DNA of 64,000 nucleotides from CAZKVJ01 sp964556225 (GTDB lineage Bacteria > Actinomycetota > Acidimicrobiia > Acidimicrobiales > Ilumatobacteraceae), in assembly GCA_964556225.1 (NCBI GenBank), contig CAZKVJ010000008.1, forward strand, positions 62,001 to 126,000. Direction: 5' to 3'. The stretch's first letter is position 1. Each line of letters opens with the position of its first letter. Shown in pieces: positions 44,906-55,435 of the stretch. Position numbers and translations under genes: made by a program. A model generated the notes under the pieces. The model saw only the letters and a list, made by a program, of their open reading frames with translations, was not told where the DNA came from and made no database searches.

Positions 44906-47131
44906 TCAGGCGTCGGCGGTGCCCTTGCCGGGGACCAGGCGGTAGGCGTCGTACACGGCGTCGATCGTCTTGATCGTCCGCAGCACCGCATCGAGGTGGC
45001 TCGGGTCCGCCATCTCGAACTCGAAGCGCATCTTTGCGACCCGGTCGTTGCCGGTGTGGGTGCTGCACGACACGATGTTCACGTGGTGGTCCGACAGGGC
45101 GTTGGCCACGTCGCGCAGCAGGCGGGAGCGGTCGAGGGCCACCACCTCGACGCCGGCCCGGAACACGGCGCCGTCCTGGTCGCCGTCCCATTCGACGTCG
45201 ATCACCCGGGCGGCTTGGTCGGCGGCGAGCGACGTGGCGTTCGCGCAATCGAGGCGGTGCACGCTCACCCCTCGGCCCCTGGTGACGAAGCCGATGATCT
45301 CGTCACCAGGCACGGGCGTGCAGCACTTCGACAGGCGCACCAGCACGTCGTCGAGCCCCTCGACGTGGATGCCGACGGTCTTGCGGCCACGGCGGATGCC
45401 GCGCGGCTTGTACACCGTGACCGGCAGCTGCTCTGGCTCGTCGCCCGACTTCATCCCCTTGGCGATGCGCTGGGCCACCGAACGGCCGGACACGTGCTTT
45501 TCGCCGATGGCCGCCAGCAGGGCGTCGAGGTCGGCATAGTTCAGCGCCGCGATCTCCCTGCGCAGCGCCTCGCTGTCCCAGATGCGCTGCACCGGCAGGG
45601 CCTCGCGGCGCAGCTCCTTGGTGAGCTCGTCGCGCCCGGCCTCGATCATGTCGTCGCGGCGCTCACGCGAGAACCACTGGCGGATCTTGTTGCGGGCCCT
45701 GGGCGAGGCGACGAAGCCGAGCCAGTCGCGCGACGGGCCGGCGCTCTCGACCTTGGACGTGAAGATCTCGCAGCTGTCGCCGGAGCGCAGCGTGTGGTCG
45801 AGCGACACCAACCGGCCGTTGACGCGGGCGCCGATGCAGGCGTGACCGACCTGGGTGTGCACGGCGTAGGCGAAGTCGACAGGGGTGGCCCCGACCGGCA
45901 GTGTGATGACCTTGCCCTTCGGTGTGAACACGAAGACCTCGTCCTGTTCGAGGTCCGTCTTCAGGCTCTCCATGAACTGGGTCGGGTCGGTGATCTCGGA
46001 CTGCCAGTCGATGATCCGGTTCAGCCAGTCGATGTCCTTGGCGCTCTCGCCGTCCTTGTACGCCCAGTGCGCCGCCACTCCCCACTCCGCCCGCTGGTGC
46101 ATCTCGCGGGTGCGGATCTGGACCTCGATCGCCTTGCCACCCGGGCCCACCACGGTGGTGTGCAGCGACTGGTAGAGGTTGAACTTGGGCATCGCGATGT
46201 AGTCCTTGAACCGCCCCACGACCGGCTTCCACCGACCGTGGATGCAGCCGAGCGCGGCGTAGCAGTCCTTGACCGAGTCGACGATGACCCGGATCGCGAC
46301 CAGGTCGAAGATGTCGTCGAACTCTCGCCCTTTCTGGATCATCTTCTCGTAGATGCTCCAGAGGTGCTTGGGCCGTCCCGTGACGGTGGCGTTGATGCCG
46401 AGTTCGGCCAGGCGGGCCTGGACCTCGGCCACCGCTGACGCCAGGAACAGCTCTCGCTCGGGCGCCCGAGACGACACCAAGTGGTCGAGCTCGGCGTAGC
46501 GCTTCGGGTGCAGGGCCGCGAAGGACAGGTCCTCGAGCTGCTGTTTCAGCTCCTGCATGCCCAGGCGGTGCGCCAGCGGGGCGTAGATGTCGAGCGTCTC
46601 CTGGGCGATGCGGTGCTGCTTGTCCTCGGCCATGCCGGCGATCGTGCGCATGTTGTGCAGCCGGTCGGCCAGCTTGATGATGAGCACCCGCAGGTCACGG
46701 GCCATCGCCACCAGCATCTTGCGCATGGTGGCCGCCTGCTGCGCCTCCTTGGAGTCGAACTGCAGCCGCTCGAGCTTGGTGACGCCGTCAACGATGCCGG
46801 CGACCTCGGCGCCGAAGCCGGCCTCAACCTCGCCCACGGTGATCTCGGTGTCTTCGACGGCATCGTGCAGCAGCGCTGCAGCGATCGACGTCTCGTCGAG
46901 GCCGATGTCGGCCACGATGCGGGCAACGGCGATGGGGTGGTTGATGTACGACTCGCCCGACGAGCGCAGCTGGTGGCGGTGCGCCTCCTTGGCCATCTCG
47001 TAGGCCCGCTGCACCAGGGTGGTGGACGCCCGGGGGTGGCGCTGACGGTACGCGGTGAGCACGGGCGACAGCTCCTCGTTGGACGCCGGCTGGTGACGCC
47101 GCCACGGCAGGACGCGATCGACCGTACCCAT
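44906..47131 (-). CDS. rel: bifunctional (p)ppGpp synthetase/hydrolase Rel
   Basis: 741 residues. HD hydrolase domain with H89-D90 (AAALLHDAVEDTEI) and ADRLHNMRT; synthetase domain with GRFKDYIAMPKFNLYQSLHT and RAEWGVAAHWAYKD; TGS domain (VFTPKGKVITLPVGATPVDF); C-terminal zinc-finger-like CCTPVPGDEIIGFVTRGRG and an ACT domain (about 660-735). A long Rel with both activities, the single stringent-response enzyme of most actinobacteria. It lies 4 bp after apt. Confidence 0.96.
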   Translation of the reverse strand: MGTVDRVLPWRRHQPASNEELSPVLTAYRQRHPRASTTLVQRAYEMAKEAHRHQLRSSGESYINHPIAVARIVADIGLDETSIAAALLHDAVEDTEITVGEVEAGFGAEVAGIVDGVTKLERLQFDSKEAQQAATMRKMLVAMARDLRVLIIKLADRLHNMRTIAGMAEDKQHRIAQETLDIYAPLAHRLGMQELKQQLEDLSFAALHPKRYAELDHLVSSRAPERELFLASAVAEVQARLAELGINATVTGRPKHLWSIYEKMIQKGREFDDIFDLVAIRVIVDSVKDCYAALGCIHGRWKPVVGRFKDYIAMPKFNLYQSLHTTVVGPGGKAIEVQIRTREMHQRAEWGVAAHWAYKDGESAKDIDWLNRIIDWQSEITDPTQFMESLKTDLEQDEVFVFTPKGKVITLPVGATPVDFAYAVHTQVGHACIGARVNGRLVSLDHTLRSGDSCEIFTSKVESAGPSRDWLGFVASPRARNKIRQWFSRERRDDMIEAGRDELTKELRREALPVQRIWDSEALRREIAALNYADLDALLAAIGEKHVSGRSVAQRIAKGMKSGDEPEQLPVTVYKPRGIRRGRKTVGIHVEGLDDVLVRLSKCCTPVPGDEIIGFVTRGRGVSVHRLDCANATSLAADQAARVIDVEWDGDQDGAVFRAGVEVVALDRSRLLRDVANALSDHHVNIVSCSTHTGNDRVAKMRFEFEMADPSHLDAVLRTIKTIDAVYDAYRLVPGKGTADA

Positions 47132-47135
47132 GCCC

Positions 47136-47657
47136 CTAGAACACCATCAGGCTCTCGACGTGGCGCCCTGCGAGCATCGACCGACCGCCGAGCGCGCCCA
47201 GCTCGATGAGGAACCCCATGCCGACGATGTGGCCGCCGAGCGCCTCGACCAGACGGGCGGTGGCTGCAGCCGTGCCGCCGGTGGCGAGCACGTCGTCGAT
47301 GATGAGCACCCGCTCGCCGGGATGGATCGCATCGCGGTGGATCTCGAGCTTGTCGGTGCCGTACTCGAGCGCGTACTCCTCGCGGGCGACGGCCCAGGGC
47401 AGCTTGCCGGCCTTGCGCACGGGCACGAACCCGGCCCCGAGGTCGAACGCGACCGGTGCCGCGAGGATGAACCCTCTGGCCTCGACGCCGATCACGTGGT
47501 CGACGGCCACACCGTCGAAGCGCTGCTTCAGCCCGTGCACCGCCGCCCGGAAGCTGGCCGGATCGCCCAGGAGCGGGGTGATGTCGCGGAACGTGACCCC
47601 GTCGTTCGGGTAGTCGGGGATCTCTCGAACCTTCTCACGCAGCGCCGCGGCTCCCAT
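47136..47657 (-). CDS. apt: adenine phosphoribosyltransferase
   Basis: 173 residues. PRPP loop VLIIDDVLATGGTAAATARLVE, IPDYPNDGVTFRDITPLL and VIGVEARGFILAAPVAFDLGAGFVPVRKAGKLP are diagnostic. Salvages adenine to AMP. The secF-apt-rel order is conserved in actinobacteria. Confidence 0.95.
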   Translation of the reverse strand: MGAAALREKVREIPDYPNDGVTFRDITPLLGDPASFRAAVHGLKQRFDGVAVDHVIGVEARGFILAAPVAFDLGAGFVPVRKAGKLPWAVAREEYALEYGTDKLEIHRDAIHPGERVLIIDDVLATGGTAAATARLVEALGGHIVGMGFLIELGALGGRSMLAGRHVESLMVF

Positions 47658-47672
47658 GGGCCGAGGCTACCG

Positions 47673-48872
47673 CTAGCGCCGCTTCTTCTTGCGGGGTCTC
47701 GGGGGGTGCGAGAGCACCGCCGTGGTGTCCAGCTCGACGGTGCCGGGCGCGACGGTGGCCGTCGCGCGGCCGGGGACGAGCGCGTCGGCCTCGGCGTCGC
47801 CCGTGCTGGTGGCAGCGCCGTGCTCGCGCCGGCCAACGGTCTGGCCGTGGCCCATCAGCCGAGCCAGCTCGTCTCCCGTGGCGTGATGTGAGCGCAGCGA
47901 GCGGTACTTCGGCTCACGCTCCTTCAGCACCGCGAGGAGCGGCGTGGCGATGAAGATCGACGAGTACGCGCCGGCCAGGAGACCGACCAGCAGCGCGAGG
48001 GCGAACTCCTCGAGCGATCGGGCACCCATGATGATGGAGCCGACGATCCACAGCGAGAACACCGGGAGGAGCGCGCAGATGCTGGTGTTGAGGCTGCGCA
48101 TCAGCACCTGGTTCATCGACACGTTGATCACGTCGGCGTACGGGGTGCGCGAGCCCGAGAACCGCTTGGCGTTGTCCCGCACGCGGTCGAACACCACGAT
48201 CGTGTCGTAGAGCGAGTAGCCCAGGATGGTGAGGAACGCCACCACCGTGGCCGGCGTGACCACCAGCCCGAGCACCGAGTACACCCCGACGCTGATGAGC
48301 ACGTCGTGGACCATCGCCAAGAACGCCGACAGCGCCATCTTCCACTCGAAGCGCCAGGCGATGAACACCGACACGAGGATGAAGAACACCACGAGGGCCC
48401 GGACCGCCTTCTCGGTGATGCTGCGACCCCACGACGAGCTCACGGCCTGGGCGCTCACCTCGTCGACGTCGACCTCGGCCGCTTCGGCCAGGTCGGCCGC
48501 CACCGCAGCTTGCACGTCGGCGGGCTGCTCACCGACCTGGATGCGCAGCCGCTGGTCGCTGCCGGTGCCGAGCGTCTGGATCTTGGCGTCGGCGACGTCG
48601 ATCCCGTTGTCCGACAGGACGCCTTCGGCCTCGTCGATCGTGATGCCGGCGGCCGGGACCTCCCAGGCGACACCACCTTCGAAGTCGATGCCCAGGTTCA
48701 GCTGACGGGTCGCCAACGAGACCAGTGCGATCACGATGAGCGCCAGGGAGAGCCCGAACCCACGCCAGCGCTTGCCGTAGAAGTCGTAGGTGGTCTCGCC
48801 GGCGTAGAGGCGGTGCCAGACGCTCCGCTCGGGCGGCGCCGGGGTGGTCGTGTCGTCGACGACGGTGCTCAC
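47673..48872 (-). CDS. secF: protein translocase subunit SecF
   Basis: 399 residues, six membrane helices. LGIDFEGGVAWEV (SecDF D1 motif), SSSWGRSITEKAVRAL, VHDVLISVGVYSVLG, TILGYSLYDTIVVFDRVRDN and RSLNTSICALLPVFSLW are typical. It couples proton flow to the late steps of Sec export with SecD. The GTG overlaps the secD stop. A basic tail (RPRKKKRR) ends the protein. Confidence 0.95.
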   Translation of the reverse strand: MSTVVDDTTTPAPPERSVWHRLYAGETTYDFYGKRWRGFGLSLALIVIALVSLATRQLNLGIDFEGGVAWEVPAAGITIDEAEGVLSDNGIDVADAKIQTLGTGSDQRLRIQVGEQPADVQAAVAADLAEAAEVDVDEVSAQAVSSSWGRSITEKAVRALVVFFILVSVFIAWRFEWKMALSAFLAMVHDVLISVGVYSVLGLVVTPATVVAFLTILGYSLYDTIVVFDRVRDNAKRFSGSRTPYADVINVSMNQVLMRSLNTSICALLPVFSLWIVGSIIMGARSLEEFALALLVGLLAGAYSSIFIATPLLAVLKEREPKYRSLRSHHATGDELARLMGHGQTVGRREHGAATSTGDAEADALVPGRATATVAPGTVELDTTAVLSHPPRPRKKKRR

Positions 48873-50446
48873 TGTTCACCTCCGGACCGCGGGGCGGCGG
48901 CGGCTGCGGCGCCGGCACCGCCCGGCTGGGACACACCCAGGATCCGACGACCCTGGATCCAGCTGGTCTGCGCCAGCAGCAGCATCGCGGGGCGGGTGTA
49001 GAAGTAGGCGACGACCATGTCGCAGATGGTGGCCAGGCCGAGGAAGAACGCGAAGCCTCGCACCGAGCCGACCGTCAGGTACCACAGGACCATGGCGCCG
49101 ATCAGCGACACCAGGTCCGCCGTCCAGATGGTGCGCCACGCGCTCTCGAAGCCGCGACGGGCGCCGGTGCGCAGGCTGCGTCCGCCTTGCACCTCGTCCT
49201 TCAGGCGCTCGAAGAACACGACGTACGAGTCGACCGTGATGCCGATCGAGACGATGAGCCCGGCTGCGCCCGACAGGGTGAGCGCCAGGCCGCGTGTGGC
49301 GCCGAGCAGGGCGATGACGGACCACGTGATCAGACCGAACAAGACCAGGCCGCCCACGATGATGACGGTGAGAAGGCGGTAGTAGAGGAAGAGGTAGATG
49401 AGCAGCAGCACGATGCCGACGACTCCGGCGACGATCGCTGCCTGCAGCGCCTCGGTGCCGAGCGTGGCCGACACGACCGTGGCCTGGGCCGGCTCCAGGC
49501 GCACCGGCACGGCGCCGAACTCGAGGATCTTCGCCAGGTCGCGCGCCTCACGCTCGGTGAAGCTGCCGCTGATCACCACGCGGTCGCTGAACTCGGGCTC
49601 GTTGACGGTGGGCGCCGAGATCACCACGCCGTCGAGCACGATGGCCAACCGACCCGTGGGGCAGTCCTGCTGGGGTGCGCCGACGTAGCACTTGGTGGCC
49701 AGAGCGTTCCAGATGTCCCGACCGTCGGCTCCGCCCCGCAGACCGACGTCGACGACCCACTCGCCGTTCTGGATGGTGGCGTTGGCGTCACGGCTGAACA
49801 CCTCGCCGGTGCCGCCGGCGGGCCCGAGGATGAACAGGTTGCCGTTGCCATCGGGGAGCACGACCGTGGTGAGGGGGTCGTCGGTCGTCGTCGTCAGCGG
49901 CGACGCCTCGGTGGTGGTCGTGGCGCCTTCGGTCGTGGTGGACGCCTCGGCGTCCGACCCCGCCGAGGCCGCGTCCGAGGTCGCCGTCGGCGCAGCCGTC
50001 GTCGTGGACGCGGCCGTGGTCGACGACGAGGACGAGCTGGTCGCGCTGTCGTCGGTGGCGACCGTGGTCGTGGTGGCGCCACCCTCGGTGTCGGCGCCCG
50101 GCAGCTCCTGGAGGACCGGCCGCAGCTGGACGGCACCAGTACGTCCGACGAGCTCGATCGCGCGACGCTGGTCCTTCACGCCCGGCAGGTTGACCACGAT
50201 GGTGTCGCCCTGGCGGACGATCTCGGGCTCGGCGACGCCGAGGGCGTCGACGCGTTGGCGGATCACGTCGACGGCGACGTCGAGAGCCTCGTCCTCGTAG
50301 TCGCCCTCGGCCTGCAGCGTGACGGACGCGCCGCCCTGCAGGTCGAGGCCGAGCTCCGGGGAGTTGCCGAGCAGGGCGTTGATGGCCACTCCGAGGATGG
50401 CCACCACCCAGATCCCGATCAGGGACGCGAGCAAGCGCCGGCGCAT
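48869..50446 (-). CDS. secD: protein translocase subunit SecD
   Basis: 525 residues. LGLDLQGGASVTLQ (D1), IRQRVDALGVAEPEI and INLPGV-like VVNLPGVKDQ in P1, SGSFTEREARDLAKILEFGAVPVRLE, then six helices with GITVDSYVVFFERLKDE and RTIWTADLVSLIGAMVLW. An 80-residue Ser/Thr/Ala-rich stretch (about 118-196) interrupts the periplasmic P1 domain. I chose the ATG at 50446 (RRRLLASLIGIWVVAILGV), 13 bp after yajC. Confidence 0.95.
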   Translation of the reverse strand: MRRRLLASLIGIWVVAILGVAINALLGNSPELGLDLQGGASVTLQAEGDYEDEALDVAVDVIRQRVDALGVAEPEIVRQGDTIVVNLPGVKDQRRAIELVGRTGAVQLRPVLQELPGADTEGGATTTTVATDDSATSSSSSSTTAASTTTAAPTATSDAASAGSDAEASTTTEGATTTTEASPLTTTTDDPLTTVVLPDGNGNLFILGPAGGTGEVFSRDANATIQNGEWVVDVGLRGGADGRDIWNALATKCYVGAPQQDCPTGRLAIVLDGVVISAPTVNEPEFSDRVVISGSFTEREARDLAKILEFGAVPVRLEPAQATVVSATLGTEALQAAIVAGVVGIVLLLIYLFLYYRLLTVIIVGGLVLFGLITWSVIALLGATRGLALTLSGAAGLIVSIGITVDSYVVFFERLKDEVQGGRSLRTGARRGFESAWRTIWTADLVSLIGAMVLWYLTVGSVRGFAFFLGLATICDMVVAYFYTRPAMLLLAQTSWIQGRRILGVSQPGGAGAAAAAAPRSGGEQ

Positions 50447-50459
50447 CAGGTGGGACCGA

Positions 50460-50831
50460 TCACTCGCCGTCGACGTCGGCGGCCGGCGGGTCCGACGGCT
50501 CCTCGGCAGCGGCCGGGGTTCCGACGGGGATCGTGCGCTTGGCGATCGCACCGCGGGTCACGCGGATCGTGACGTTCTCGGCGACCTCGACCCACACCGT
50601 GTCGCCCTCGATGCCGTCGACGAAGCCGTACACGCCCGACGTCAGCATCACCTCGTCACCCTCGGCCAGCTGGCTCTGCAGCGCTGACGCCTCGCGCTGG
50701 CGCTTGCGCTGCGGCCGGATGAGCAGGAAGTACATGGCGACGAAGATGAGGCCGAAGAAGGCCAGCGGGGCAACGGCGGCGAAGCCGCCGCCACCGCCGT
50801 CGTCACTGCTGGCGAGGAGAACGCTGAACAT
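50460..50831 (-). CDS. yajC: Sec translocon accessory subunit YajC
   Basis: 123 residues. One N-terminal helix (APLAFFGLIFVAMYFLLI) followed by RPQRKRQREASALQSQLAEGDEV and TSGVYGFVDGIEGDTVWVEVAENVTIRVTRGAIAK, the standard YajC layout. First gene of yajC-secD-secF-apt-rel. Confidence 0.94.
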   Translation of the reverse strand: MFSVLLASSDDGGGGGFAAVAPLAFFGLIFVAMYFLLIRPQRKRQREASALQSQLAEGDEVMLTSGVYGFVDGIEGDTVWVEVAENVTIRVTRGAIAKRTIPVGTPAAAEEPSDPPAADVDGE

Positions 50832-50897
50832 CGAGTTGGGGCTCCGAATCCGTGACGTCCGGGACCTCGCCCGGACCGGCGGACGAGCCTAGCCAGC

Positions 50898-50921
50898 GCA
50901 GGTGCAGGCGCGGCAGCACCT
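50898..50921. terminator. possible hairpin downstream of tgt
   Basis: AGGTGC (50900-50905) and GCACCT (50916-50921) flank a 10-nt loop, with further partial pairing outside, starting 15 nt beyond the tgt stop. It lies in the 104-bp gap between tgt and yajC, which would also hold the yajC promoter. Confidence 0.4.
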
Positions 50922-50935
50922 CGCCGCGATCCCGG

Positions 50936-52033
50936 TCAGGCCCAGACCTCGAGCACCTCGCGGCGGAGGTGGTCGAGCGTGCCGGCGGCGATGGCGGTGC
51001 GCATCCGCTCCATCAGCGCCAGCGTCCACGCCACGTTGTGGATCGACACCAGGCGCGATGCCGTCGGCTCGCCCACCTGGAACAGGTGGCGCAGGTAGCC
51101 CCGGCTGTGACGGACGCAGACCTCGCACGTGCAGGTCTCGTCGAGCGGCTCATCGCTCAGCGCGTGGCGGGCATTCTTCAGCTGGAGCCGGCCCGCCGAG
51201 GTGAGTGCGGTTCCGTGGCGCCCGAGGCGGGTCTGCATCACGCAGTCGAACTGGTCGACGCCGAGGGTCACCGCCTCCACCAGGGATGCCGGGTCGCCCA
51301 CGCCCATCAGGTAGCGCGGACGGTCGGTGGGCAAGTGTTCGATCGCCGCAGCGAGCGCCGGGAGCATCTCCTCCCGGGACTCGCCCACGGAGAGCCCGCC
51401 GATTCCGTAACCATCGAAGCCGAGCTCCACCGTGCGCCGGGCGCTTCCGGACCGCAGCGCGTGGTCGACGCCGCCCTGCACGATGCCGAACAGCGACTGC
51501 TCGGGCCGCCGGTGCGCGCGCCGGGCGCGCTCGGCCCACGCTGCCGTGCGCTCCACCGCCAGGCGCACGACCTCGGGCGGCGACGGCAGCGGCGGGCAGA
51601 CATCGAGCACCATCTGGATGTCGGCGCCGAGCAGCTCCTGCACGGCGACGGCGGACTCCGGCGTGAGGCGGTGGGTCGATCCGTCATAGGTGGACCGGAA
51701 CGTCACCCCGTCGTCGTCGACCTTGGGCTCGAGGGAGAAGACCTGGTACCCGCCGCTGTCGGTGAGCGTCAGGCCCGTCCAGCCGGCGAACGGGCCGAGT
51801 CCGCCGAGGCGGGCGACGGTCTCGGCGCCGGGGCGCAGCATGAGGTGGTAGGTGTTGCCGAGCACTATCTGGGCCCCGAGGCGCTCGTAGTCGGCTGCGC
51901 TGAGGTACTTGATGGCTCCCCGGGTGCCGACGGGCATGAAGCACGGCGTGCGGTAGGGGCCCCGGGCGGTGTGCGCCGTGCCAGCGCGCGCTGCGCCATC
52001 GCTCACCTCCACCTCGAACCGCACCGGATGCAC
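50936..52033 (-). CDS. tgt: queuine tRNA-ribosyltransferase
   Basis: 365 residues, TIM-barrel TGT. Nucleophile region TLTDSGGYQVFSL, LVEAVTLGVDQFDCVMQTRLGRHG, and Zn ligands in CTCEVCVRHSRGYLRHLF. Exchanges guanine-34 for the queuosine precursor in tRNA. GTG start at 52033; queA lies 25 bp upstream. No preQ0 synthesis genes (queC-queF) are in the window. Confidence 0.95.
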   Translation of the reverse strand: MHPVRFEVEVSDGAARAGTAHTARGPYRTPCFMPVGTRGAIKYLSAADYERLGAQIVLGNTYHLMLRPGAETVARLGGLGPFAGWTGLTLTDSGGYQVFSLEPKVDDDGVTFRSTYDGSTHRLTPESAVAVQELLGADIQMVLDVCPPLPSPPEVVRLAVERTAAWAERARRAHRRPEQSLFGIVQGGVDHALRSGSARRTVELGFDGYGIGGLSVGESREEMLPALAAAIEHLPTDRPRYLMGVGDPASLVEAVTLGVDQFDCVMQTRLGRHGTALTSAGRLQLKNARHALSDEPLDETCTCEVCVRHSRGYLRHLFQVGEPTASRLVSIHNVAWTLALMERMRTAIAAGTLDHLRREVLEVWA

Positions 52034-52058
52034 CCCGCCGACGCTACCGATCGGGGCG

Positions 52059-53069
<1,011 letters not shown>

Positions 53070-53106
53070 GAGCCGAGAGGCTACGAGGCGCTCCTCCTCG
53101 ATGGGT

Positions 53107-54006
53107 CTACGTCAGCGTCACCCGGTGATCCAGGGCGACGAGCTTGGCCGGGTTGCGGACCACGTAGAGCCGCACGATGGCACCGTCCACCACGTCGACC
53201 TCGATCACGAGCAGCGGCCGCGAGCCGTGACGCACGACGACGCCGACGCGCCCGTTGACCCAAGCCGGCTCGAACGAGGTGCGCTCGGACGTCAGCCGCT
53301 TGGTGATGTTGACGAAGAAGCGCGACACCCGATCGGCGCCGACCACCGGCCGGCGGGCCGAGTGGTGGTCGCGGCCGCCGTCGGTGAGTGACACCACGTC
53401 GGGCGCGAGCAGTGCTCGCGCCTCGGCCATGTCGCCCGCCAACAGCGCACCCAGGAAGCGGCCGGCGATCTCGAGCTGCTCGGCCGGCGCCGCCGGGCGC
53501 CGGTCGTCGTAGTGGGCGCGGAGCTTTCGACGAGCCCTCACCGTCAGCTGGCGGGTTGACGTCTCGCTGCGGCCAAGCGTCGCCGCGACCGCCCGGAACG
53601 GTTCGCCGAACACGTCCGCCAGCAGCACCGCGAGGCGCTCCTCCGGACCGAGCCGTTCGAGCAGCACGAGGAACGCCGTCGTCAGTGAGTCCGATATCTC
53701 GGCGACATGGGCGGGGTCGGTCTCGGCGACCGGCTCGACCAGTGGCTCCGGCAACCACGGTCCGACGTAGTCGGCACGGTCCCGACGGCGGGCTCGCAGC
53801 CGGTCCAGCCCCAAGCGCCCCACCACCGTCGTCAACCACGCCGAGGGCCGCTCGATGGCGGCGTGGTCGGAGCGCTCCCACCGCAGCCACGCGTCCTGCA
53901 CGACATCCTCGGCATCGGCCAGCGAACCCAGCAGGCGGTAGGCGAGACCGACCAGCCGAGCCCGCTCTGCTTCGAAGATGGCGGCCGCATCGGTGTCAGC
54001 GCTCAT
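53107..54006 (-). CDS. ECF41-type RNA polymerase sigma factor with SnoaL-like C-terminal domain
   Basis: 299 residues. Sigma region 2 (ARLVGLAYRLLGSLADAEDVVQDAWLRW), region 4 (LGPEERLAVLLADVFGEPFRAVAATLGRSETSTRQLTVRARRKL) and a C-terminal SnoaL-like domain of about 110 residues with the ECF41-type motifs LTDGGRDHHSARRP (DGGGK-like) and VRNPAKL (NPDKL-like). In ECF41 proteins the extension tunes activity in place of a separate anti-sigma. The ATG overlaps the stop of the FAD oxidoreductase gene upstream (ATGA). Confidence 0.9.
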   Translation of the reverse strand: MSADTDAAAIFEAERARLVGLAYRLLGSLADAEDVVQDAWLRWERSDHAAIERPSAWLTTVVGRLGLDRLRARRRDRADYVGPWLPEPLVEPVAETDPAHVAEISDSLTTAFLVLLERLGPEERLAVLLADVFGEPFRAVAATLGRSETSTRQLTVRARRKLRAHYDDRRPAAPAEQLEIAGRFLGALLAGDMAEARALLAPDVVSLTDGGRDHHSARRPVVGADRVSRFFVNITKRLTSERTSFEPAWVNGRVGVVVRHGSRPLLVIEVDVVDGAIVRLYVVRNPAKLVALDHRVTLT

Positions 54007-55277
54007 GCTGCTGCCCGCCCGGTCAAGGCCGCCGCCACCTCGCCGGCACGCACCCCACTGGCGGCGGCCGCATCGGCGAGGAGGCCGTCCGGTCCCACCC
54101 AGTCGCCGGCCAGGAGGACACCGGGGATGCCGAGTGCGTCGAGCGCCGGGCGGCCACGTCGACCACCGGCAGCGGCAACGGGAGTCCCGTGGGTCACGGT
54201 GAGGCCCGCCAGGTAGCGGGCGTGCAGCACCACGTCGTCGGTCACGCCGGCGAGACGGGCGAGGTCGCGCAGCTCTGCCGCACCGTCCGGCCCGCCGCTC
54301 GACTCCCCCGGGCTCAGGTACCGGGCCAGGCTGACGAGTCCCTGCCCGGCGGGTGCCAGCCGGGCCACGGGAGCGTGCGGCGAGAGGTACAGGGCACGAT
54401 CGAGACCGAGCACGATGCCCTCGTGGGGCCGTGCGACGGCGAGGTCGAGACAGCTGGCGCGCGACGGCGCGCCGAGCCCGGGATGGGCGGCGACCGTCAC
54501 ACCCGTCAGACGCTCGGCGACCGCCGGTGAGCCGGCGGCGATCACCACCGAGCGAGCCCTGAGCGCCTCGTCCCCGATGACGATCTCGACCGCGCCGCCG
54601 GAGGCGGCGTCGATGCGGGTGACCTCCGTGCCCGTTCGCACCCGACCCCCGTGCCGCTCGACCACCCGGCGCAACCCGCCGACGATGATCGCCCAGCCGC
54701 CGTCGACGTAGCGCACGCCCCGGCGCGCCAGCTGCATCTGCTCGATCGCCGCGCCGGCGTCGAACGATGTGGGGTCGTTGGAGTACGTGCCGAGCCGCAG
54801 GATCATCTCGACGAAGGCCCGCACGTCGTCCGGCTCGCCACCGAGCCAGTCGGCCACGCTGTGCCCCACGTGACGGTCCGGGTCGAGGCGTCCGAGGCCG
54901 GCGAACAGCGCCAACAGGCGCGCTCGCGACCGAGCGCGCAGCAGCGGGGTGCGGACCAGCGACATCGGCGTCAGCGACACCGGGGTGAGCTGGCCACGAT
55001 GCGCGACCCGCAGGTCGACGGCGTTCGGCGCCCGCCCGGGCGCGTCGATGCCCACGTCGCGCAGCAGCTGCGCCAGCGCGCCCCCTTCGTACAGCGCGTG
55101 CGGGCCGACGTTGTAGGCCACGCCCTCACGCTCGGTCGTGCGTGCCCGGCCCCCGAGTCCGTGCCCCTCGAGCACGACGACGCTGGCCCCCTGCGTGCTG
55201 GCGGTCGCCGCCGCGGCGAGTCCAGCGATCCCACCGCCGACCACCACGACATCGATCCGATCATCCGTGCGCTCCAT
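54003..55277 (-). CDS. FAD-dependent amine-oxidase-like oxidoreductase
   Basis: 424 residues. GxGxxG motif DVVVVGGGIAGLAAAATAS, GHGLGGRARTTEREGVAYNVGPHALY and C-terminal GVLLAGDWVGPDGLLADAAAASG. Belongs to the NAD(P)/FAD amine-oxidase/protoporphyrinogen-oxidase-like group; substrate unknown. Co-transcribed with the ECF41 sigma gene, a common arrangement in which the partner oxidoreductase is part of the regulon. Palindrome B1 lies 69 bp upstream of its start. Confidence 0.83.
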   Translation of the reverse strand: MERTDDRIDVVVVGGGIAGLAAAATASTQGASVVVLEGHGLGGRARTTEREGVAYNVGPHALYEGGALAQLLRDVGIDAPGRAPNAVDLRVAHRGQLTPVSLTPMSLVRTPLLRARSRARLLALFAGLGRLDPDRHVGHSVADWLGGEPDDVRAFVEMILRLGTYSNDPTSFDAGAAIEQMQLARRGVRYVDGGWAIIVGGLRRVVERHGGRVRTGTEVTRIDAASGGAVEIVIGDEALRARSVVIAAGSPAVAERLTGVTVAAHPGLGAPSRASCLDLAVARPHEGIVLGLDRALYLSPHAPVARLAPAGQGLVSLARYLSPGESSGGPDGAAELRDLARLAGVTDDVVLHARYLAGLTVTHGTPVAAAGGRRGRPALDALGIPGVLLAGDWVGPDGLLADAAAASGVRAGEVAAALTGRAAA

Positions 55278-55345
55278 CGTTCCACCTCCATCTCATCGAC
55301 GCTCCCCACCCGCGATCCGTGACAGGCTCGCCGCCCCCGCACCCC

Positions 55346-55400
55346 TTCCGTTCTGGTCCCAGGAAGTAGCGCTGAGCGCTACCAGGTGCTGCCAGAACCG
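55346..55400. repeat. palindromic element B, copy 1
   Basis: The first 37 bp (55346-55382) match copy 2 (58915-58951) at 35 positions. Inner hairpin GTAGCGC-TGA-GCGCTAC (55366-55382); outer TTCTGG (55351-55356) faces CCAGAA (55392-55397), the region between having diverged. Both copies are followed by a GGGGATGGGGTGG-like G-rich tract. It sits in the divergent promoter region of the FAD oxidoreductase and the dienelactone hydrolase. Confidence 0.8.
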
Positions 55401-55435
55401 GGGATGGGGTGGCCGGTGATGTGGCACCATGCGGC

